Assembly: GCA_009835005.1 (NCBI GenBank)
Contig: WTFG01000001.1
Span: 372,001 to 436,000, forward strand
Length of the DNA stretch: 64,000 nt
Direction: 5' to 3'
Source of the DNA: Flavobacteriaceae bacterium Ap0902
GTDB lineage: Bacteria; Bacteroidota; Bacteroidia; Flavobacteriales; Weeksellaceae
Shown here piece by piece: positions 1 to 7,640 of the stretch. Under the pieces are notes generated by a model. The model made no database searches. It saw only the letters and a list, made by a program, of their open reading frames with translations, and had not been told where the DNA came from. How positions within the stretch are numbered: the stretch's first letter is position 1; the number at the start of each line of letters is the position of its first letter. The position numbers were made by a program, and so were the translations under genes.

Positions 1-1196
1 ATTTGATTAGGCAACAGTCTAAACTCAATGCCGTTTATTATTTAGTTAAAAATAAGAAAAGCAGACAATTAGAAACGCTAGCCAAAAGTTATCAGCAAAA
101 ATTTATTTCTGGAGAAGACTACTCTATAAGAGGTTTAAAAGAGAGTTTTAAGTTATCTTCCCCTCATCTGCGGCATAGCATTAGGCTTACGGTTTCCATG
201 ATTTCTGGGTATTTAATAGGTGTTTTATTAGAGGTGCATAATCCCTATTGGATCATGCTCACGATTGTCGTTATCATGCGGCCAAGTTATGGACTCACCA
301 AAGAACGTTCTGTTAAACGTGTATCTGGAACTGTCGTAGGGACGTTGATTGCAGCGGGTATTGTTCTGCTAACCTCTCAAATCTATATTCACATGGCTGT
401 CGCTTTGATTTCCATGGTTTTTGGGTTTTCTTTAATTAGTAGGAACTATTTTTGGGCTGCGGTGTGTATTACTTTGTATGTAATATTTGCCTTTTCTTTA
501 ATCCTCCCAGATCAATGGGGTGTAATTCAATACAGATTAATAGATACAGTGATTGGTGGTGTGGTCTCTACTATAGTGGCTTACACCGTATTGCCGCATT
601 GGGAGTATAAGACTTTAAGAAATAGCATGATAGAGGTTCTTGAGGCTAATCAAAACTATATTTCTGCTATTATAGAATTTTATAAAAACCCATCAGATGA
701 CATTGAATACCGGCTAAATCGTAAAAAAGCATTTACCTCTACAGCAGAGTTACATGCTTCTTTTAAAAGATATACCCAAGACCCCAAAAGGAGGCAGTTA
801 AAAAGAAGATATTATTATGAATGGATGACCATAAACCAGAACATTCTTTCTACTTTAGCCAGTCTAGGAACTTATATCAAAGATCATCATCATGCAGACA
901 TCAAAGAGAGTTTTGAAATCACAATGCAAAATCTAAAATTAAATTTAAACCATATAGAGCATAAATTTGACAATCCTGTTTTTAAATTGAAAGCAGATTT
1001 TAATGTTCAGAACTGCATGGATGATTATTATAACTCTTTGACAGAAACCCGAGATAAAGAAATTTCTAAAGGGCAGTTAGAAATAGATCCAAAATTCAAA
1101 CATATTTTGATAGAATCTAAAAACATTAAACAAGAAATAGATTTATTAGAGGAATTAACCAGCAAATTAATCTCAACCACCAATCAATTTTTATAA
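1..1196 (+). CDS. FUSC-family inner-membrane protein, C-terminal part (5' end outside window)
   Basis: About 397 residues are visible and the frame is open at the left edge, so this is the C-terminal part of a longer protein; FUSC/YccS-type proteins usually exceed 650 residues. Residues about 55-200 hold a cluster of hydrophobic segments with the family pattern of an arginine-led helix, a YWIMLTIVVIMRP stretch, and a basic loop followed by GTVVGTLIAAG. This matches the fusaric-acid-resistance/aromatic-acid-exporter-like transmembrane module. The remaining 200 residues are soluble, basic and helical, as in the cytoplasmic tail of YccS-like proteins. The family is linked to efflux of aromatic acids, but the substrate here is unknown. 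purM follows 74 bp downstream on the same strand. The TTG near base 3 is only the first possible start codon in the window, not the real start. Confidence 0.8.
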   Translation, partial: LIRQQSKLNAVYYLVKNKKSRQLETLAKSYQQKFISGEDYSIRGLKESFKLSSPHLRHSIRLTVSMISGYLIGVLLEVHNPYWIMLTIVVIMRPSYGLTKERSVKRVSGTVVGTLIAAGIVLLTSQIYIHMAVALISMVFGFSLISRNYFWAAVCITLYVIFAFSLILPDQWGVIQYRLIDTVIGGVVSTIVAYTVLPHWEYKTLRNSMIEVLEANQNYISAIIEFYKNPSDDIEYRLNRKKAFTSTAELHASFKRYTQDPKRRQLKRRYYYEWMTINQNILSTLASLGTYIKDHHHADIKESFEITMQNLKLNLNHIEHKFDNPVFKLKADFNVQNCMDDYYNSLTETRDKEISKGQLEIDPKFKHILIESKNIKQEIDLLEELTSKLISTTNQFL

Positions 1197-1270
1197 ATTA
1201 ATAGAATTTTCTAAAGTAAATTAGCGAAACACAATCATTTCAGTTAATTTTATCCCGTAAACATAATATC

Positions 1271-2269
1271 ATGGCAACATACAAAGACGCAGGTGTAAAT
1301 AAAGAAGAAGGTTATAACACCGTAAGTAAAATTAAAGATGCCGTAGCATCCACGCATTCCCCAAATGTATTGAATGGAATTGGCTCATTCGGTGCCTTTT
1401 ATGAATTAGGGAAGTACAATAACCCAGTGCTAGTGAGTGGTACCGATGGGGTAGGAACAAAATTGCGTATTGCGTTAGATGTCAAGAAATATGATACCGT
1501 TGGGATTGATTGTTTTGCTATGTGTGCAAATGATATTTTGTGTCATGGAGCCAAGCCTTTATTCTTTTTAGATTATTTGGCTTGTGGTAAATTGGACAGT
1601 GATATCGCAGCAGAAATCGTGGGTGGAATCGTAGCGGCTTGCAAAGAAACCAATTGTTCTTTAATCGGGGGCGAAACCGCAGAAATGCCAGGAATGTACC
1701 AAATCGGGGATTATGATGTGGCTGGTTTCTGTGTCGGGATTGTAGAAAAAGAGGATATTATAGACGGTAGCAAGATCACTGCAGGCGATGTAGTAATTGC
1801 ACTTCCAGCCTCAGGTTTTCATAGCAATGGATTTTCTTTAGTGAGAAAAGTTTTCCCTGATTTTAAAGAAGAATGGAATGGTAAACCCTTGTATGAGGCG
1901 CTTTTAGTTCCTACCAAATTATATGGCAAACCAATCATGGGTTTGCTAGATCAAGTAGAGGTGAATGGAATTGCGCATATCACAGGAGGTGGATTGATAG
2001 AGAATGTACCGCGTATTTTACCAAAAGGTTTGGGCGTAGAGATAGAAAAAAGTAAAGTTCAAGTTCCTAAAATCATGCAAGAACTTCAAAAACGTGCAGA
2101 AATAGAAGAGAACGAAATGTTCGGTACCTTCAATATGGGGGTGGGGATGGTAGTCGTGGTGAAGCCGGCATTACAAGATAAGACGATTACTGCCTTAAAA
2201 GAATTAGGAGAAGATGCTTATGTGATTGGTGAGGTCAAAGAAAGCGAAGAAGAAATTGTTTTAAAATAA
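1271..2269 (+). CDS. purM: Phosphoribosylformylglycinamidine cyclo-ligase
   Basis: PurM makes aminoimidazole ribotide (AIR) from FGAM with ATP, the fifth step of de novo purine synthesis, in the cytoplasm. The 332-residue length is normal. Visible signatures are the N-terminal SFGAFYEL stretch, the metal/ATP motif SGTDGVGTKLRIA, GIDCFAMCANDIL, the glycine-rich GGETAEMPGMY and the C-terminal HITGGGLIENVPRILP with FNMGVGMVVVV, all typical of the PurM/AIRS fold. The ATG start gives a complete N-terminus (MATYKDAGVN). No other purine gene lies nearby. The next gene, of unknown function, begins 23 bp downstream and may be co-transcribed. Confidence 0.97.
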   Translation: MATYKDAGVNKEEGYNTVSKIKDAVASTHSPNVLNGIGSFGAFYELGKYNNPVLVSGTDGVGTKLRIALDVKKYDTVGIDCFAMCANDILCHGAKPLFFLDYLACGKLDSDIAAEIVGGIVAACKETNCSLIGGETAEMPGMYQIGDYDVAGFCVGIVEKEDIIDGSKITAGDVVIALPASGFHSNGFSLVRKVFPDFKEEWNGKPLYEALLVPTKLYGKPIMGLLDQVEVNGIAHITGGGLIENVPRILPKGLGVEIEKSKVQVPKIMQELQKRAEIEENEMFGTFNMGVGMVVVVKPALQDKTITALKELGEDAYVIGEVKESEEEIVLK

Positions 2270-2292
2270 TCGAATGATTAGATCTTAAACTT

Positions 2293-2919
2293 ATGGCACT
2301 CAAAATAGAACCAGAATTTAAAGAAGCATTGCTTAATCTTCCAGAGAAAGAAAAAGATAAATACTTTTTAAGACTTTTGAAGAAAGATGACATTCTATTT
2401 CACCGGTTGCATTTTGAGTTAGTAAGCGAGGATACGCAAGACGATAGAAGAAATGCTTTAGAACAAGATATTCTGCATCGTATTCAAAATTCTGTCACCC
2501 GTTCTGCCAATAAGATTAAAAGTATCCTGCGTTATATTAGCGGAGACATTACCTATCATGTTAGAACCACCAATGATAAATTCGGGGAACCCTATTTGAA
2601 TACGGTGATGCTCATCGCTGCGCTCAAGCAATTTAATTCTGCCATTAGCAAGCATCCTAATTTCCAGATAGAGAAGTTAAACAAATACATTGTAGCCAGA
2701 ATATTCAAAATTTTAATGCTTGTAGAAAAATTACATGAGGATGATCAGTTTGAGTTTGATGCCTTGTTTGAGGAGTTGGCAGATTTAATAGAAAAGAATG
2801 ATTTATTAAAAGAAAAATTAAATGATGCGGACTTTGACTATGATTGGCTGCATCATAACGATATTCCAGAAGACTTGAACATGCATGTAAAACAAGTCCG
2901 TTCCAGAGGGGTTATTTGA
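2293..2919 (+). CDS. Conserved hypothetical protein, mostly helical, behind purM
   Basis: A 208-residue soluble protein that I do not recognise beyond a resemblance to uncharacterised flavobacterial proteins. It has no signal peptide or membrane segment. It is rich in Lys, Glu and Asp and looks largely alpha-helical: an N-terminal charged region (KEKDKYFLRLLKKDD), a central segment with paired Arg/Lys (SVTRSANKIKSILRYISG) and an acidic C-terminal third ending DYDWLHHNDIPEDLN. Base use matches its neighbours. It lies 23 bp after purM on the same strand, so co-transcription is likely, but this does not reveal its job. No catalytic motif can be picked out. Confidence 0.75.
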   Translation: MALKIEPEFKEALLNLPEKEKDKYFLRLLKKDDILFHRLHFELVSEDTQDDRRNALEQDILHRIQNSVTRSANKIKSILRYISGDITYHVRTTNDKFGEPYLNTVMLIAALKQFNSAISKHPNFQIEKLNKYIVARIFKILMLVEKLHEDDQFEFDALFEELADLIEKNDLLKEKLNDADFDYDWLHHNDIPEDLNMHVKQVRSRGVI

Positions 2920-3079
2920 ATATAGGACTGTTTATTGTAAATAATTTAAAGACATTTCATGCATCTAATATATATTCTATCTAAATCATTTGAATAGAAA
3001 GAAAACCTTGCGAGTTTACTTATTTTTCTTGTAAAATCTTATTAAATTCCCCGAATTATTTCATAAATTTACTAGGTAA

Positions 3080-3113
3080 CTGTTGTAGATTATTTATTAT
3101 TTATAATCAACAG
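3080..3113 (+). promoter_or_regulatory. Inverted repeat upstream of accC
   Basis: CTGTTG-TA-GATTAT at 3080-3093 faces ATAATCAACAG at 3103-3113. The arms are complementary over 11 bp with a two-base bulge and a 9-base AT-only loop. It ends 33 bp before the accC start codon and has no T-tract, so it looks more like an operator or leader hairpin than a terminator. No known regulator can be assigned. Confidence 0.4.
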
Positions 3114-3146
3114 CAGAGAATTTATTTAGTACAATACCACTTTGAT

Positions 3147-4586
3147 ATGAAAAAAATACTTGTAGCCAATCGGGGAGAAATTGCTATACGTGTCATGCGT
3201 ACCGCTCGTAAAATGGGAATTAAAACGGTAGCTGTTTACTCAGAAGCAGACCGGGACTCTCCACATGTTAGATACGCAGATGAGGCCATCTATCTAGGGC
3301 CACCGCCCTCATCAAAATCTTATTTATTAGGAGATAAAATCATAGAAGAAGCCAAAAGATTAAATGTAGACGGTATCCACCCAGGATATGGATTTTTGAG
3401 TGAAAATGCATACTTTGCAGAAGCCGTATCTAAGGCAGGCATCACATTCATAGGACCAAAACCACATGCCATCAAAGTCATGGGGGACAAATTGGCCGCC
3501 AAAGAAGCGGTAAGCGATTATGATATTCCAATGGTACCAGGGATAGAAGAAGCCATAGAAGATGTAGATAAAGCCAAGGAAATTGCAGATGAGATAGGAT
3601 ATCCTATTTTAATCAAAGCATCTGCTGGCGGAGGAGGAAAAGGAATGCGTGTGGTAGAAAACCCAGAAGAATTAAAAAGCCAGATGGAACGTGCTATTTC
3701 AGAATCAAAGTCTGCCTTTGGAGATGGTTCTGTCTTTATAGAAAAATATGTGACTTCCCCGCGGCATATAGAAATTCAAGTGTTAGCAGATACTCATGGC
3801 AACATCGTTTCCTTGTTTGAAAGAGATTGCAGCGTACAGCGTCGTCATCAAAAAGTAATAGAAGAAGCACCTTCTGCGGTATTAACCCCAGAATTACGTC
3901 AAAAAATGGGAGAAGCTGCTGTAAATGTCGCAAGAGCCTGTGACTATGTAGGCGCTGGAACGGTAGAGTTTTTATTAGATTCCGACAAGAATTTCTATTT
4001 TCTAGAAATGAACACCCGTTTACAAGTAGAGCATCCAGTCACAGAACTCATTATCCAAAAGGATCTAGTGCAATTACAGATAGAAATTGCAAGAGGAGCC
4101 GTACTGCCATTCAAGCAAGAAGATTTATCCATCCACGGACACGCCATGGAGCTTCGTGTTTATGCAGAAGACCCACACAATGATTTCCTGCCAAGTGTAG
4201 GGACATTAGAGGTCTATCAACTTCCACAAGGAGAGGGCGTCAGAGTGGATAATGGGTTTGAACAAGGCATGGATGTACCCATTTATTATGATCCTATGCT
4301 CGCAAAACTCATCACCTATGGCAAGAATAGAGAAGAAGCCATTGCCTTGATGCTAGATGCCATACAAGATTATAATGTAGAAGGTGTAGAAACCACTTTG
4401 CCATTCGGTAAATTCGTGTTTAACCATGATGCTTTTAGAAGTGGTGAATTTGACACAAATTTTGTGAAGAAATACTTCAATCCAGAAACATTGCAGAAAG
4501 AAGCAGAAGAAGAGGCAGCTTTAGCAGCACTCATGGGATTGAAACTCTATCTCCAAGACCAGAAAAAAGTGAGACTACCAAAATAA
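3147..4586 (+). CDS. accC: Biotin carboxylase subunit of an acyl-CoA (acetyl/propionyl-CoA) carboxylase
   Basis: Biotin carboxylase uses ATP and bicarbonate to carboxylate biotin on a carrier protein. The 479-residue protein has the complete fold: N-terminal KKILVANRGEIAIRVMRTAR, the ATP-grasp glycine loop KASAGGGGKGMRVV near residue 160, the ERDCSVQRRHQK segment, the EMNTRLQVEHPVTE active-site stretch near residue 290, and a C-terminal domain. It stops before any biotinyl (MKM) domain, so a separate carrier is needed. pccB starts 6 bp downstream, so this is a two-gene acyl-CoA carboxylase operon. Bacteroidota versions usually also carry a small biotin carrier gene in the operon; it is absent here. 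Acetyl- versus propionyl-CoA specificity is set by the partner and cannot be decided from this subunit. Confidence 0.94.
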   Translation: MKKILVANRGEIAIRVMRTARKMGIKTVAVYSEADRDSPHVRYADEAIYLGPPPSSKSYLLGDKIIEEAKRLNVDGIHPGYGFLSENAYFAEAVSKAGITFIGPKPHAIKVMGDKLAAKEAVSDYDIPMVPGIEEAIEDVDKAKEIADEIGYPILIKASAGGGGKGMRVVENPEELKSQMERAISESKSAFGDGSVFIEKYVTSPRHIEIQVLADTHGNIVSLFERDCSVQRRHQKVIEEAPSAVLTPELRQKMGEAAVNVARACDYVGAGTVEFLLDSDKNFYFLEMNTRLQVEHPVTELIIQKDLVQLQIEIARGAVLPFKQEDLSIHGHAMELRVYAEDPHNDFLPSVGTLEVYQLPQGEGVRVDNGFEQGMDVPIYYDPMLAKLITYGKNREEAIALMLDAIQDYNVEGVETTLPFGKFVFNHDAFRSGEFDTNFVKKYFNPETLQKEAEEEAALAALMGLKLYLQDQKKVRLPK

Positions 4587-4592
4587 CACACC

Positions 4593-6134
4593 ATGCAAGA
4601 AAAAATAAACGAACTCAATCATAAATTAGAACAAGCCAAATTAGGCGGCGGAGAGAAGCGAATAGAACGCCAACACCAGAACAAGAAATTAACCGCTAGA
4701 GAAAGAGTAGCATATTTATTAGACGAGGGCTCTTTTGAGGAAATAGGAGCCTTGGTTACTCACCGTACCAAAGACTTCGGCATGGAAGACCAGAAATTCT
4801 ATGGTGATGGTGTAGTCACAGGTTATGGAACTATTCATGGTAGATTGGTATATGTGTTTGCTCAGGATTTCACCGTGTTTGGAGGTTCACTTTCAGAAAC
4901 ACATGCAGAAAAAATCTGTAAAGTCATGGATCTAGCCCTAAAAGTAGGTGCGCCACTCATAGGGCTCAATGATTCTGGAGGAGCAAGGATACAGGAGGGC
5001 GTTCGTTCCTTGGCTGGGTATGCAGATATTTTTTATAGAAACGTCAAAGCATCTGGCGTAATCCCACAGATATCTGCCATCATGGGGCCATGTGCTGGAG
5101 GAGCCGTTTATTCACCAGCCATGACAGATTTCACCATGATGGTACAGGACACCAGTTATATGTTTGTGACAGGTCCAAACGTGGTTAAAACTGTTACCAA
5201 TGAGGAGGTTACCTCAGAAGAATTAGGAGGAGCCAGCACCCATAGCACCAAATCAGGCGTTGCACATACCGTATCAGACAACGATGTTGCACTCATGGAA
5301 GACATCAAAACCCTATTGAGTTATCTGCCACAGAACAACCAGGAAAAGCCCATGGACTTGCCATATGAATTAGATCAGGAAATCAGAGAAGAACTCATGG
5401 ATATTGTCCCAGATAGTGCTAACAAACCTTACGACATGCATGAGGTCATTCGTGGGATTATAGACAAAGACTCATTCTTTGAAATTCATAAAGATTATGC
5501 AGAAAACATCGTCTGTGGATTTGCCAGGTTAGGCGGGAAAAGCATTGGTATTATTGCCAACAATCCTATGTATTTAGCAGGCGTATTGGACGTAAACAGT
5601 TCCAAAAAAGCAGCCAGATTTGTCCGCTTCTGTGACTGTTTCAATATCCCATTGCTGGTGTTAGAAGACGTTCCAGGTTTCTTGCCAGGGACAGACCAAG
5701 AGTGGAATGGGATTATCCTACACGGCGCCAAATTGCTATATGCCTTTAGCGAAGCCACCGTGCCACGCATCACCGTTATTACCAGAAAAGCCTATGGGGG
5801 AGCCTATGACGTGATGAATTCCAAACACATTGGTGCAGACATGAACTTCGCTTGGCCATCTGCAGAAGTCGCGGTGATGGGAGCTAAAGGCGCCGCAGAA
5901 ATCATCTTCCGCAAAGAGATAAGTTCCGCAGAAGACCCAGAAGCCAAATTAAAAGAAAAAGAAACAGCATATGCAGAACTATTCGCAAATCCATATTCTG
6001 CCGCAGAAAGAGGATTTGTAGATGAAGTCATTTTACCAAAAGACACAAGAAAAAAACTCATCAAAGCCTTTGCGATGCTAGAAAACAAAGAAGTAGAACA
6101 GCCATTGAGAAAACACGGGAATATACCATTATAG
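4593..6134 (+). CDS. pccB: Acyl-CoA carboxylase carboxyltransferase (beta) subunit, propionyl-CoA carboxylase type
   Basis: Transfers CO2 from carboxybiotin to an acyl-CoA, most likely propionyl- or acetyl-CoA. The 513 residues cover both crotonase-fold halves of a PccB-type subunit: N-terminal [19 protein letters not shown]; oxyanion-hole glycines in [13 protein letters not shown] and [13 protein letters not shown] in the first half; and [27 protein letters not shown] and [11 protein letters not shown] in the second. It follows accC by 6 bp. A 149-189 bp folded repeat with a strong hairpin lies directly downstream and probably ends the transcript. Substrate choice between acetyl- and propionyl-CoA is not resolved by sequence alone. 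Confidence 0.93.
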   Translation: MQEKINELNHKLEQAKLGGGEKRIERQHQNKKLTARERVAYLLDEGSFEEIGALVTHRTKDFGMEDQKFYGDGVVTGYGTIHGRLVYVFAQDFTVFGGSLSETHAEKICKVMDLALKVGAPLIGLNDSGGARIQEGVRSLAGYADIFYRNVKASGVIPQISAIMGPCAGGAVYSPAMTDFTMMVQDTSYMFVTGPNVVKTVTNEEVTSEELGGASTHSTKSGVAHTVSDNDVALMEDIKTLLSYLPQNNQEKPMDLPYELDQEIREELMDIVPDSANKPYDMHEVIRGIIDKDSFFEIHKDYAENIVCGFARLGGKSIGIIANNPMYLAGVLDVNSSKKAARFVRFCDCFNIPLLVLEDVPGFLPGTDQEWNGIILHGAKLLYAFSEATVPRITVITRKAYGGAYDVMNSKHIGADMNFAWPSAEVAVMGAKGAAEIIFRKEISSAEDPEAKLKEKETAYAELFANPYSAAERGFVDEVILPKDTRKKLIKAFAMLENKEVEQPLRKHGNIPL

Positions 6135-6155
6135 ACCAAAATCAAAGACAGATAA

Positions 6156-6344
6156 GCACGGGCATGTAGCAGGAATTTTTTGGACAGCAAAACTGGCTAT
6201 CCCTTCCAACTCCTCGGCCCCAAGCGCATAAAAAAACACCGTACAAGGAGCTTCCTCTGGTCGCTCTTGTACGGTGTTTTTTATAAAAAGCGCTTAGGAG
6301 CCTGTGGGGTTTCCAGTACTATCCAGGCTGCAATGGCGTAGCAC
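6156..6344. repeat. Folded intergenic repeat, copy A (frame 1, AGCTTCC..GGTCGCT hairpin core)
   Basis: The ends are imperfectly complementary (GCACGGGCATGTAGC at 6156 versus GCTGCAATGGCGTAGC near 6328). An outer AAGCGC/GCGCTT pair flanks a long central hairpin at 6231-6282, with arms AAAAAACACCGTACAAG.. and ..CTTGTACGGTGTTTTTT. The central loop AGCTTCCTCTGGTCGCT recurs in copy B (24702-24850) inside a different outer frame. It fills the gap between the convergent genes pccB and DUF6702. Confidence 0.65.
6231..6282. terminator. Bidirectional terminator-like hairpin between pccB and the DUF6702 gene
   Basis: A stem of about 20 bp with one bulged G, an A-tract on the left arm and a T-tract on the right arm, so it can act on both strands. 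It lies between two convergent genes, as expected for a shared rho-independent terminator. It is the core of folded repeat copy A. Confidence 0.75.
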
Positions 6345-6854
6345 CTAGAATTTTTCTATAAAATAGATATCAGGAAAATTTAATTTATGACTTCTACGCT
6401 CGCCATTCACAGAGAGGTGGACAATATTCATCTGGTCCTCAAACAAATCATACAGCGCATTCAATCCAACCGTTACTTGGCTAGGAGAAGAAGTTTTATC
6501 AGATTCCAGATAGATATAAACACTTTCTTGAACCTCTTCAAATCCCAGGAAATTTAACCGAATATTTTTATCCTCGCTTTTAATCACCAAATGCGCTTTC
6601 ATGTATTGGCGCAAAGCCTTTTGCATAGCCAGTTTTTGTGCAGTTTGGTAAAAGAAAAGACCATTTTTTCGTTTTAGATTAATCGCATTTTCCAAATCAT
6701 CTAAAAAAAATTTAGCCGTCACTTGGAAAGTCTGGGATTGTCCATTGAATTTAATCTCTACCGAACCCACATGATACGGGTGTATAAAAGGGACGTTGCC
6801 TGCCATAACCAAATCACCCATTAAAATACCCATTATTAAAATCCAATTCTTCAT
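6345..6854 (-). CDS. DUF6702-type secreted protein
   Basis: A 169-residue protein with an N-terminal signal-like segment (MKNWILIMGILMGDLVMAG) followed by HPYHVGSVEIKFNGQSQ, a layout I recognise as the flavobacterial DUF6702 family, whose function is unknown. The mature part is beta-rich with a central helical stretch (QTAQKLAMQKALRQYMKAHL). It is probably periplasmic. It is divergent from the HupE/UreJ gene, with 67 bp between the starts, and the M1 peptidase follows that gene; I recall this three-gene neighbourhood as common in Flavobacteriia. No catalytic residues can be proposed. Confidence 0.7.
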   Translation of the reverse strand: MKNWILIMGILMGDLVMAGNVPFIHPYHVGSVEIKFNGQSQTFQVTAKFFLDDLENAINLKRKNGLFFYQTAQKLAMQKALRQYMKAHLVIKSEDKNIRLNFLGFEEVQESVYIYLESDKTSSPSQVTVGLNALYDLFEDQMNIVHLSVNGERRSHKLNFPDIYFIEKF

Positions 6855-6921
6855 AATTCTGCCAAATTCATAACAATTCCCAAAATAATACTATTTTAGG
6901 AGATTAAATGTTAAATGTCCT

Positions 6922-7503
6922 ATGAATGACTTTTTATTTTATTTAGAAATTGGTTGGTCTCACATCATTTCTATAGATGCTTTGGACCATATTTTATTTG
7001 TCTTGGCGTTGGTAGTTATTTATAAAACCCAAGACTGGAAAAGGATTTTAATTCTGGTTACAGCCTTCACCATCGGGCATTCCATTACGCTGGCATTAAG
7101 CGTGCTAGACGTTATGCGTCTGCCAGGCAATTGGATAGAATTTTTAATCCCACTTACCATAGCACTCACCGCAGCAGATAACATTCTACTCAGAAATCAA
7201 GGTAAAAGCCTCATCAAAATTAATTATTATCTAGCCCTTATCTTTGGTTTTATTCATGGGATGGGCTTTGCCAATCTGGCTAGAATGACGATGGCAGAAG
7301 AGCAAAATATATTGATTCCTTTATTAGGATTTAATATAGGATTAGAATTAGGGCAAATTATTGTGGTCATTTTCTTATTAATCGTTTCATATATCCTCAT
7401 CAACCTATTAAAAGTTAGTAGAAAAGATTGGGTTTTAATGATATCTTCTGGGGTTCTAGCGTTGGCTATCCAAATGTGTTTAGAGCGTATTCCTTGGGCT
7501 TAA
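6922..7503 (+). CDS. HupE/UreJ-family membrane protein
   Basis: A 193-residue inner-membrane protein with about six hydrophobic helices. Diagnostic residues are the N-terminal HIISIDALDHILFVLALV, the second-helix FTIGHSITLALS, and LIFGFIHGMGFANL; these histidine/aspartate membrane motifs mark the HupE/UreJ family, in which characterised members move nickel or related metals. The metal here is unknown, and no urease or hydrogenase gene is in view. The neighbours are a divergent DUF6702 secreted protein and a downstream M1 peptidase (137 bp away, with its own promoter). Coding starts at an ATG with no Shine-Dalgarno sequence. Confidence 0.85.
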   Translation: MNDFLFYLEIGWSHIISIDALDHILFVLALVVIYKTQDWKRILILVTAFTIGHSITLALSVLDVMRLPGNWIEFLIPLTIALTAADNILLRNQGKSLIKINYYLALIFGFIHGMGFANLARMTMAEEQNILIPLLGFNIGLELGQIIVVIFLLIVSYILINLLKVSRKDWVLMISSGVLALAIQMCLERIPWA

Positions 7504-7591
7504 TTAGAATTATTCAATTAAATATATCATTATTAATTTCTTTTTTAACATCATAATTATCTCTTGAGATTTGCTTATAATATAGATTTAA

Positions 7592-7623
7592 TTGTATTTT
7601 ACAGAATACTTTAATTATTTTTG
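7592..7623 (+). promoter_or_regulatory. Bacteroidota-type promoter of the M1 peptidase gene
   Basis: TTG at 7592-7594, 21 nt spacer, then TATTTTTG at 7616-7623. This matches the TTG-N17-23-TAnnTTTG consensus. The start codon is 17 nt downstream. Confidence 0.65.
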
Positions 7624-7640
7624 AACAATAATTCTATCAC

